The notes under the pieces: generated by a model
Seen by the model: the letters and a program-made list of their open reading frames with translations, nothing else
What the model was told of the DNA's origin: nothing
The model's database searches: none
Part shown: piece after piece, positions 57,871 to 64,000 of the stretch
How positions within the stretch are numbered: the first letter of the stretch is position 1
Layout of the letters: every line of letters begins with the position of its first letter
Made by a program: the position numbers and the translations under genes
Source: Xanthomonas sp. Leaf148
GTDB lineage: Bacteria > Pseudomonadota > Gammaproteobacteria > Xanthomonadales > Xanthomonadaceae
Assembly: GCF_001423585.1 (NCBI RefSeq)
Contig: NZ_LMOP01000008.1
Span: 1,191,118-1,255,117 of the forward strand
Reading direction: 5' to 3'
DNA: 64,000 bases

Positions 57871-58026
57871 CGTGACGTCCTTGGTACGGGAGGGGCGTGG
57901 CGCCTATTCAGCCGGGCGCTGACTTAAGCGCCGGTGACCGTCGCCGCATTTGCTCCTGCCGCCCGCCGGCCCCAGAATATCCGGCTTTCCGGCGCTGCCT
58001 GCGTCGGGTTTTCAGCGGAGCTTTCG

Positions 58027-59778
58027 ATGCGTACCCACTTCTGCGGCCTGGTCGACGAGACCATGATCGGCCAAACCGTCACTCTCGCCGGCTGGACCGA
58101 CGTGGCCCGCAACCTGGGCGGCGTCTGCTTCATCGACCTGCGCGACCATGAAGGCATCGTGCAGGTGACGGTGGAACCGGAGAACGCCGAGGTGTTCCCG
58201 GTGGCCGCCAGCCTGGGCTACGAAGACGTGTTGCAGGTCGAAGGCGTGGTGCGTGCGCGGCATGCGGTCAACGACAAGTTGCGCAGCGGTAAGGTCGAAG
58301 TGATCGCCACCCGCATCACCATCCTCAACAAGGCGGCGCCGCTACCGTTCCATGCGCACGAAAATCCGGGCGAAGAAACCCGCCTGAAGTACCGCTATCT
58401 GGACCTGCGCCGTCCGGAAATGCAGCGCATGCAGCGCACCCGCATCAAGCTGGTGCAGGCGCTGCGCCGCCATCTGGATGCGCGCGATTTCCTGGATATC
58501 GAAACCCCGATCCTGACCAAGGCCACCCCAGAAGGCGCACGCGACTTCCTGGTGCCGGCGCGCATGCATCCGGGCGAGTTCTACGCTTTGCCGCAGAGCC
58601 CGCAGCTGTTCAAGCAGATTTTGATGGTGGCCGGCTTCGACCGTTACTACCAGATCGCGCGCTGCTTCCGCGACGAAGCGCTGCGCGCCGATCGCCAGCT
58701 GGAATTCACCCAGCTCGATATGGAATTCGCTTTCGTGCGCGAGCGCGATGTGCAGGATTTCGTCGAAGACATGATCCGCGCCATCTTCAAGGAAGTGGTG
58801 GACGTCGAGTTGGCCGCGCAGTTCCCGCGCATGACCTGGGCCGAGGCGATGCGTCGCTATGGCTCGGACAAGCCGGACCTGCGTATCGCGCTGGAACTGA
58901 TCGATGTGGCCGAGCTGGTCAAATCCAGCGAATTCCCGGTGTTCACCGCCGCCGCCAACGATGCCGACGGCCGCGTGGCAGCACTGCGCATTCCCGGTGG
59001 CGCAGCGCTGTCGCGCAAGCAGATCGACGAGTACGCCGCGCACGCCGCCAAATACGGCGCCAAGGGGCTGGCCTACATCAAGCTGTCGGAAACCGGCGAA
59101 GTCAGCTCGCCGATCGCCAAGTTCTTTTCCGAAGAAGCGTTCGCCGCGCTGCTCAAGCACGTGGGTGCAAGCAACGGCGACATCGTGTTCTTCGGTGCCG
59201 GCGGCTATAACAAGGTGTCCGACTTCATGGGCGCGCTGCGCCTGAAAGCCGGCAAGGACTTCAAGCTGGTCGCCGATACCTGGGCGCCGCTGTGGGTCAC
59301 CGATTTCCCGATGTTCGAGTGGGACGACGAAGCACAGCGGTACGTCGCCCTGCATCACCCCTTCACCGCACCGGCGGTGGACGATATCGCCGACCTGCGC
59401 ACCAACGCCCGCACTGCGGTGTCGCGCGGTTACGACATGGTGCTCAACGGCAATGAAATCGGCGGCGGCTCGATCCGTATCCACCGCCCGGACATGCAGA
59501 GCGCGGTGTTCGAGTTGCTGGGCATCGGCGCGGAAGAAGCGCGCGCCAAGTTCGGCTTCCTGCTGGATGCGTTGAACTACGGCGCACCGCCGCACGGCGG
59601 CATCGCCTTCGGTATCGACCGTATCGCCGCGCTGATGGCCGGCACCGAATCGATTCGCGACGTGATCCCGTTCCCCAAGACCACCGGCGCGCAGGATTTG
59701 ATGACCGACGCCCCGTCGCCGATCGCCGCCGAGCAGCTGGCCGAAGTGCACGTGCAGGTGCGCCCCAAGCAGGTCTGA
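58027..59778 (+). CDS. aspS: Aspartyl-tRNA synthetase
   Basis: Class II synthetase of 583 residues that charges tRNA-Asp. The N-terminal OB-fold anticodon domain ([18 protein letters not shown]) is followed by the catalytic domain with [20 protein letters not shown] (motif 1 area), [20 protein letters not shown] (motif 2), the bacterial GAD insertion in the middle, and [17 protein letters not shown] (motif 3). GGAG lies six bases before the ATG at 58027. Length is normal for bacterial enzymes. It is probably a single-gene unit. Confidence 0.97.
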   Translation: MRTHFCGLVDETMIGQTVTLAGWTDVARNLGGVCFIDLRDHEGIVQVTVEPENAEVFPVAASLGYEDVLQVEGVVRARHAVNDKLRSGKVEVIATRITILNKAAPLPFHAHENPGEETRLKYRYLDLRRPEMQRMQRTRIKLVQALRRHLDARDFLDIETPILTKATPEGARDFLVPARMHPGEFYALPQSPQLFKQILMVAGFDRYYQIARCFRDEALRADRQLEFTQLDMEFAFVRERDVQDFVEDMIRAIFKEVVDVELAAQFPRMTWAEAMRRYGSDKPDLRIALELIDVAELVKSSEFPVFTAAANDADGRVAALRIPGGAALSRKQIDEYAAHAAKYGAKGLAYIKLSETGEVSSPIAKFFSEEAFAALLKHVGASNGDIVFFGAGGYNKVSDFMGALRLKAGKDFKLVADTWAPLWVTDFPMFEWDDEAQRYVALHHPFTAPAVDDIADLRTNARTAVSRGYDMVLNGNEIGGGSIRIHRPDMQSAVFELLGIGAEEARAKFGFLLDALNYGAPPHGGIAFGIDRIAALMAGTESIRDVIPFPKTTGAQDLMTDAPSPIAAEQLAEVHVQVRPKQV

Positions 59779-60204
59779 CCTGCGCGAGCAGATGGCCGCG
59801 CTATGCGTGGTCATCTGTACAAGGCGCCCAGCGCAGCCAGCGCTGCGCACTTTGGCGGAACCGTCAGCCCCAGGGCCGGAGGCTGTGCATGTATCACGGC
59901 CATCCAATCGCCGCCGATCAACCGGCGGCGGTTTGCCTGCAGGTCCGTTCCGAACCGACCGGCGTTGCGCCAGTACATGGCCGCGACTCGCACGTCGTGG
60001 TTATCTTTCCGACGCGCTGCGGTGCGCAGCCAGCGTCGCGCGCTTCGCCAAAACCATCAGCGCCCACACCGAATCCCGCACACGGGTAATCCACGCATCG
60101 CAGATGCTTGCCCGATTCCCGATTCCCGATTCCCGATTCCCCAACTTGCAGAACCGCCGCCGCATGCGAGAAGCTGCCACGTCCACCCGGCACGAGAGGC
60201 CCGC
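59779..60204. other. Intergenic with GATTCCC repeats
   Basis: No gene is supported in these 426 bases. The only clear structure is the four-copy GATTCCC run at 60114-60141. Confidence 0.45.
60114..60141. repeat. Four tandem GATTCCC units
   Basis: GATTCCC is repeated exactly four times. The same heptamer recurs, partly inverted, on both sides of ruvC (62566-62684 and 63213-63311), so it is a dispersed intergenic motif. Confidence 0.85.
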
Positions 60205-60732
60205 ATGACCCGCATCCGCCGCGCCACGCCGGACGATGCCGAAGCGCTGTCGCTTCTGGCTGCGCAGACGTTTACCGAAACCTTCGGGCATCTGTATCCG
60301 GAAGAAGACTTGCGCGGTTTTCTGGAAGAGACCTATGCGGTGGAGCGTGCGCGTATCGTGCTGGCGCATCCGGACTACGCGATCTGGTTGCTGGAGCTGG
60401 ACAACCTGCTGGTTGGCCACGCCGCCGCCGGCCCATGCGGTTTGCCGCACGACGAGGTGCGCCCCGGCGACAGGGAACTCAAGCGCCTGTATCTATTGAA
60501 GGACTACCAGAGCAGCGGCTGGGGCAGCCGGCTGTTCGAAACTGCCTTGGAATGGCTCGAACGCGACGGCCCACACACCTTGTGGATCGGTGTGTGGTCG
60601 GAGAATTTCGGTGCGCAGCGCTTCTACGCCCGCTACGGTTTCGAAAAAATCGGCGAATACGATTTCCCGGTGGGCAAGATCGTCGACCGCGAGTTCATCC
60701 TGCGCCGCAAGCCGGTGCTGGCGGCCGACTAA
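60205..60732 (+). CDS. GNAT-family N-acetyltransferase
   Basis: Acetyltransferase of 175 residues. It starts MTRIRRATPDDAEALSLLAA and has the GNAT acetyl-CoA site in LKRLYLLKDYQSSGWGSRLF (Q-x-x-x-x-G-x-G/S pattern), then GVWSENFGAQRFYARYGFEK, the usual C-terminal motif. FTETFGHLYPEEDL near the start is common in the spermidine/amino-acid group, but the acceptor cannot be told. Confidence 0.9.
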   Translation: MTRIRRATPDDAEALSLLAAQTFTETFGHLYPEEDLRGFLEETYAVERARIVLAHPDYAIWLLELDNLLVGHAAAGPCGLPHDEVRPGDRELKRLYLLKDYQSSGWGSRLFETALEWLERDGPHTLWIGVWSENFGAQRFYARYGFEKIGEYDFPVGKIVDREFILRRKPVLAAD

Positions 60733-61052
60733 GCGACGACCAAACGACTGCACGCGCATCGGACCAGCGCGGCCGGTGCCGCGGAATCGGCATGTGTCGC
60801 TCGGGCAGGCCGTCTCCCGTGCGCCACCCGCGCCCGCCTGGCAGCCGCTCGCTACGGTGTATTCGCGGCTCCAAGCCAGGGCTGCCTAACCGTGGCAGCG
60901 CGGCAAGGCATTCTGTTCTGCCCAGGCGCGACTGCGCTTGCCGCAAGATCGGCGCAGCGGGCCTACGATCGCAATCGCGCAGTCGGTGCTGCAGACCCCA
61001 TGCGCGTCAGACATTCGCCTGACGCTCACCTTCCCTTCCGGTAACCACGTCC
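60733..61052. other. Intergenic, no gene seen
   Basis: Nothing coding or repeated was recognised between the acetyltransferase and the hydrolase gene. Confidence 0.4.
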
Positions 61053-61742
61053 TTGTCCAACGCATCGTCGGCCATCCCTGTCATCCCTCGGCGCAGTCCG
61101 CGCAAGCACGCGGCCACCGCCACCGCCACCGCCACCGCCGATGTGCTGCTGGTGCACGGCATCTGGAATACCGCGCACTGGCTGTTGCCGCTTGCGCGCC
61201 GGATGCGCGCCGATGGGCTGGCGCCTGCGTTGTTCGGCTATGCCAGCGTGCTCGGCGGGCCGGCCCAGGCGGTGCCGCGCTTGATCGAACGCCTGCGCAC
61301 CAGCCGCGCGCAATTGCTGGTCTGCCACAGCCTGGGTGGGCTGATGGCCCTGCAGGCCTTGTGCGATGCCCCCGACCTACCGGTGCGTCGCGTGGTCTGC
61401 CTGGGCTCGCCCCTGTGCGGCAGCGCCGCTGCGCGCGGACTGGCGCGGCGCGGGGGCGTCTGGGCGATGGGGCGCAGCGCCGCCCTGCTGCAGCAAGGGT
61501 TTGCGCGCTGGGACGGCCCGGTCGAGATCGGCCAGGTCGCCGGGTGCGTGCCGCGCGGGGTCGGCCGCTGGCTGGCGCCGCTGGCCGAGGGCTCGGACGG
61601 CACCGTGGCGCTGGCCGAAACCCGTCTGCCGGGGCTGCGCGACCACTGCGTGGTGCACGCCAGCCACAGCGGGCTGTTGCGCTCGCCCGAGGCCGCCCGG
61701 CAGGCGTTGGCCTTCCTGCGCAGCGGCCGCTTTTCGTCTTGA
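61053..61742 (+). CDS. Alpha/beta hydrolase, RBBP9/YdeN-like
   Basis: Hydrolase of 229 residues. The core starts at VLLVHGIWNTAHWLLPLA (oxyanion region), followed by the nucleophile elbow LLVCHSLGGLMALQAL, CLGSPLCGSAA and a late HCVVHASHSGLL with the histidine. The start is uncertain: a TTG at 61053 is used here, and a GTG at 61140 or nearby would begin just before the core. The N-terminal part contains a run of four GCCACC hexamers (around 61111-61137) encoding Ala-Thr repeats, which is unusual and may be outside the true gene. Confidence 0.75.
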   Translation: MSNASSAIPVIPRRSPRKHAATATATATADVLLVHGIWNTAHWLLPLARRMRADGLAPALFGYASVLGGPAQAVPRLIERLRTSRAQLLVCHSLGGLMALQALCDAPDLPVRRVVCLGSPLCGSAAARGLARRGGVWAMGRSAALLQQGFARWDGPVEIGQVAGCVPRGVGRWLAPLAEGSDGTVALAETRLPGLRDHCVVHASHSGLLRSPEAARQALAFLRSGRFSS

Positions 61743-61831
61743 ACATCCGCTGGCGGATGTCGCGGCCCCGGTGAGTGCAAGCAATCAGGTAAAATCCGCG
61801 CCCTGTCATCCAAGCCAGTCTGGAATCACCC

Positions 61832-62560
61832 ATGGGTAGAGGCCCCTCGATCGAAGGCCGCAAGAACGCCTCCGACGCCAAACGCGGCAAGATGTTCACC
61901 AAGATCATCCGCGAGATCAGCGTCGCTGCGCGCGCCGGCGGCGGCGATGTGTCCAATAATCCGCGCCTGCGCACCGCCATGGACAAGGGCCTGTCGGCGA
62001 ACATGTCCAAGGACGTGATCGAACGCGCCATCAAGAAGTCCACCGGCGAGCTGGAAGGCGTGGAATACGAAGAAGTGCGCTACGAGGGCTACGCGCCCGG
62101 CGGCGTGGCGGTGATCGTGGACTGCCTGACCGACAACCGCGTGCGCACCGTGGCCGACGTGCGCCATGCCTTCAGCAAATGCGGCGGCAACATGGGCACC
62201 GATGGCTCGGTGGCCTTCATGTTCAAGCGCCTGGGCGTGCTCAGTTTTGCCGCCGGCATCGATGAAGACACCCTCACCGACGCGGCCATCGAAGCCGGCG
62301 CCGACGACGTGGTGGTGTACCCGGAAGACGGCGCCATCGACGTGCTGACCGCCCCGGATGCCTTCGCCCAGGTCAAGGACGCCCTGGCTGCGGCCGGCCT
62401 GGAACCGGCCCACGCCGAAGTCACCTTCCGCGCCGAAAACGACATCGCCGTCGACGGCGACACGGCCCTGCAGGTCCGCAAGCTGCTCGACCTGCTCGAA
62501 GACCTGGACGATGTCCAGGACGTGTATTCGAACGTCGATCAATCGAGTTTCGGCGCGTAG
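61832..62560 (+). CDS. YebC/PmpR-family regulator
   Basis: YebC/TACO1-family protein of 242 residues, full length. It starts [20 protein letters not shown], the hallmark of the family, and has [40 protein letters not shown] and [19 protein letters not shown]. Members act as transcription regulators or help ribosomes pass proline stretches. It precedes ruvC, as yebC does in many bacteria. Confidence 0.95.
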   Translation: MGRGPSIEGRKNASDAKRGKMFTKIIREISVAARAGGGDVSNNPRLRTAMDKGLSANMSKDVIERAIKKSTGELEGVEYEEVRYEGYAPGGVAVIVDCLTDNRVRTVADVRHAFSKCGGNMGTDGSVAFMFKRLGVLSFAAGIDEDTLTDAAIEAGADDVVVYPEDGAIDVLTAPDAFAQVKDALAAAGLEPAHAEVTFRAENDIAVDGDTALQVRKLLDLLEDLDDVQDVYSNVDQSSFGA

Positions 62561-62565
62561 GCGCC

Positions 62566-62684
62566 GGGAATTGAGAATGGAGAATCGGGAATCGAAACGA
62601 CTGCATCCTGCGGTGCTCGGCGACGTCGAGCACGCCAGTAGGCCGCTTTACCCATTCCCGATTCCCGACTCCCGATTCCCGGCC
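62566..62684. repeat. GGGAATC/GATTCCC inverted repeat before ruvC
   Basis: The left arm (62566-62594) is made of GAGAAT/GGGAATC units and the right arm (62654-62681) of ATTCCCG units, with about 60 bases between. Together they can form a long hairpin in the mRNA between yebC and ruvC. A similar structure follows ruvC. Confidence 0.75.
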
Positions 62685-62689
62685 CCTCG

Positions 62690-63214
62690 ATGACCCGCAT
62701 CCTGGGCATCGATCCCGGCTCCCAGCGCACCGGGGTCGGCATCATCGACATCGACGAGGGCGGTCGCAGCCGGCATGTGCATCACGCACCGCTGGTGCTG
62801 CTGGGCGAGGGCGACTTTGCGCAGCGGCTCAAGCGCCTGCTGCACGGGTTGGGCGAGTTGATCGAGACCTACCGGCCGGATGAAGTGGCGATCGAAAAGG
62901 TCTTCATGGGCAAAAGTGCCGCTTCGGCGCTCAAGCTCGGCCATGCACGTGGCGCGGCGATCTGCGCGGTCGTCATGCGCGATCTGCCGGTGCACGAGTA
63001 CGCTGCCACTGAAATCAAGCTCGCGCTGGTCGGCAAGGGCGGCGCGGACAAGGTGCAGGTGCAGCACATGGTCGGCATCATGCTCAACCTGAAAGGCAAG
63101 CTGCAGGCCGACGCCGCCGATGCACTGGCGGTCGCCATCACCCACGCCCACGTCCGCGCCACCGCGCAGCGTCTGGGCGTCACTACCCAACAGGCCTGGA
63201 GCCGCAAGAAATGA
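62690..63214 (+). CDS. ruvC: Holliday junction resolvase RuvC
   Basis: Endonuclease of 174 residues that resolves Holliday junctions in recombination repair. It starts [19 protein letters not shown] with the first catalytic aspartate (Asp8), then [20 protein letters not shown] with the glutamate, and [14 protein letters not shown] with the last acidic residues. Length matches the family. It is flanked on both sides by GATTCCC-type inverted repeats. The ATG follows the right arm of the first repeat closely, so the hairpin may affect its translation. Confidence 0.96.
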   Translation: MTRILGIDPGSQRTGVGIIDIDEGGRSRHVHHAPLVLLGEGDFAQRLKRLLHGLGELIETYRPDEVAIEKVFMGKSAASALKLGHARGAAICAVVMRDLPVHEYAATEIKLALVGKGGADKVQVQHMVGIMLNLKGKLQADAADALAVAITHAHVRATAQRLGVTTQQAWSRKK

Positions 63215-63311
63215 GAATCGGGAATCGGGAATCGGGAATCGGAAACGCCGAGAGCGGAGTCCACAACGGCGCGTGCTGTTTCGATTCCCCATTCCCGATT
63301 CCCCATTCCCG
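63213..63311. repeat. GGGAATC/GATTCCC inverted repeat after ruvC
   Basis: The left arm (63213-63247) has three to four GGGAATC units and begins inside the ruvC stop codon; the right arm (63282-63311) has GATTCCCC/ATTCCCG units. The possible hairpin fills most of the ruvC-ruvA gap. Confidence 0.75.
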
Positions 63312-63332
63312 GCACCGCCAAGGCGGTGCCCA

Positions 63333-63917
63333 ATGATCGGCCGTCTGCGCGGGATCCTGGCCTACAAGCAGCCGCCGTGGCTGGTGATCGACGTGGGCGG
63401 GGTGGGGTACGAGCTGGAGGCGCCGATGAGCACCTTCTACGATCTGCCCGATGTCGGTCGCGACGTCATCCTGTTCACCCATTACGCGCAAAAGGAAGAC
63501 AGCGTCGCGCTGTACGGCTTCCTGCGCGAGGGCGAGCGGCGGCTGTTTCGCGACGTGCAAAAAGTCACCGGGATCGGCGCCAAAATTGCGCTGGCGGTGC
63601 TCTCCGGGGTCAGCGTGGACGAGTTCGCCCGCCTGGTCACCGGCGGCGACATCACCGCGCTGACGCGCATTCCGGGCATTGGCAAGAAGACCGCCGAGCG
63701 CATGGTGGTTGAGCTGCGCGACCGCGCCGCCGACTTCAGCAGCGGCGCGCCGATCACCGGCCAGCTGGGTCCGGATGCGGTATCCGAAGCCACGGTCGCC
63801 TTGCAGCAACTGGGTTACAAGCCGGCCGAGGCCGCACGCATGGCACGCGAGGCCGGGGCAGAAGGCGACGAAGTCGCCACGGTCATTCGCAAGGCACTCC
63901 AGGCCGCGCTGCGTTAA
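63333..63917 (+). CDS. ruvA: Holliday junction helicase subunit RuvA
   Basis: DNA-binding subunit of the RuvAB branch-migration complex, 194 residues. It starts [20 protein letters not shown] (domain I OB fold), has two helix-hairpin-helix motifs ([15 protein letters not shown] and [16 protein letters not shown]), and a C-terminal three-helix domain that binds RuvB. It follows ruvC by 118 bases. RuvB is not in the window and may lie to the right. Confidence 0.96.
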   Translation: MIGRLRGILAYKQPPWLVIDVGGVGYELEAPMSTFYDLPDVGRDVILFTHYAQKEDSVALYGFLREGERRLFRDVQKVTGIGAKIALAVLSGVSVDEFARLVTGGDITALTRIPGIGKKTAERMVVELRDRAADFSSGAPITGQLGPDAVSEATVALQQLGYKPAEAARMAREAGAEGDEVATVIRKALQAALR

Positions 63918-63971
63918 GCGAGCTCGGCCTTTCTCATTCTTCACGCCCTTCAGCGATAACCTGCCCACTCA

Positions 63972-64000
63972 ATGTCACAGACCTCCACTCCCGCAGCTGG
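63972..64000 (+). CDS. Start of a further gene (cut by window end)
   Basis: An ATG at 63972 opens a frame reading MSQTSTPAA up to the window end. Only 29 bases are present, so the product cannot be identified. In related genomes a potassium transporter (kup) or ruvB may follow ruvA; this is from memory. Confidence 0.3.

Noticed and set aside
60114..63311. CRISPR array made of GATTCCC repeats
   Set aside because: Units are 7 bases, directly adjacent and inverted, with no spacers; no cas genes are present.

Overview
The window looks like a chromosomal segment of a Xanthomonas species (Gammaproteobacteria). The DNA is GC-rich. It carries six TonB-dependent outer-membrane receptors, an xss-type (vibrioferrin-like) siderophore cluster, an IS1478-like insertion sequence, an AmpR/class A beta-lactamase pair and runs of a GATTCCC motif between genes. 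The genus call rests on gene content and recognised protein families, not on a database search.

Layout. 1-560 holds no gene but several inverted repeats. About 575-760 is a cobalamin riboswitch ahead of btuB. 3015-11245 is a tightly packed plus-strand operon for B12 uptake and salvage: two tandem BtuM-like membrane proteins, then cobO, cbiB, cobD, cobQ, cobU, cobT, cobC and cobS, most overlapping by a few bases. No corrin-ring genes are present, so this is a salvage and late-assembly set. An AraC/GyrI-type regulator follows.

12360-16540 is an accessory patch. It holds a short dispersed element cut by an IS5-family element, two unrecognised convergent genes for exported proteins with lower GC, and relics of an IS3-family and an IS5-family transposase. 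16540-26935 (minus strand) is the siderophore locus: an HpcH/HpaI-type enzyme resembling the citrate synthase SbnG, the receptor XsuA, then XssA to XssE. A Fur-box-like palindrome lies upstream. 27396-29961 is a possible antibacterial module: a lipoprotein, a lipase-fold protein with a glutamine-rich tail, and a coiled-coil membrane protein.

30211-47050 holds a YbaL-type antiporter, a cytochrome P450, three tandem paralogous TonB-dependent receptors with a glyoxalase-fold gene between two of them, a YheS-type ABC-F ATPase, a YcxB-like membrane protein and the divergent ampR/bla pair. 47306-55000 holds a secreted esterase, a Tat-exported phospholipase C-family enzyme, a sixth TonB-dependent receptor and an MFS transporter. 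55439-55571 is a run of nineteen 7-base units. The last part is housekeeping: an FmdB-type zinc ribbon, a lipoprotein, a DUF3011 protein, aspS, a GNAT acetyltransferase, an alpha/beta hydrolase, a YebC-family protein, ruvC, ruvA and the first bases of one more gene.

The main theme is acquisition of scarce nutrients across the outer membrane (B12, iron and unknown ligands), combined with possible competition functions (lipase module, beta-lactamase, secreted hydrolases). The least explained items are the two exported orphans at 13989-15740, the lipase/lipoprotein/coiled-coil trio, the paired BtuM proteins and the several classes of short intergenic repeats.
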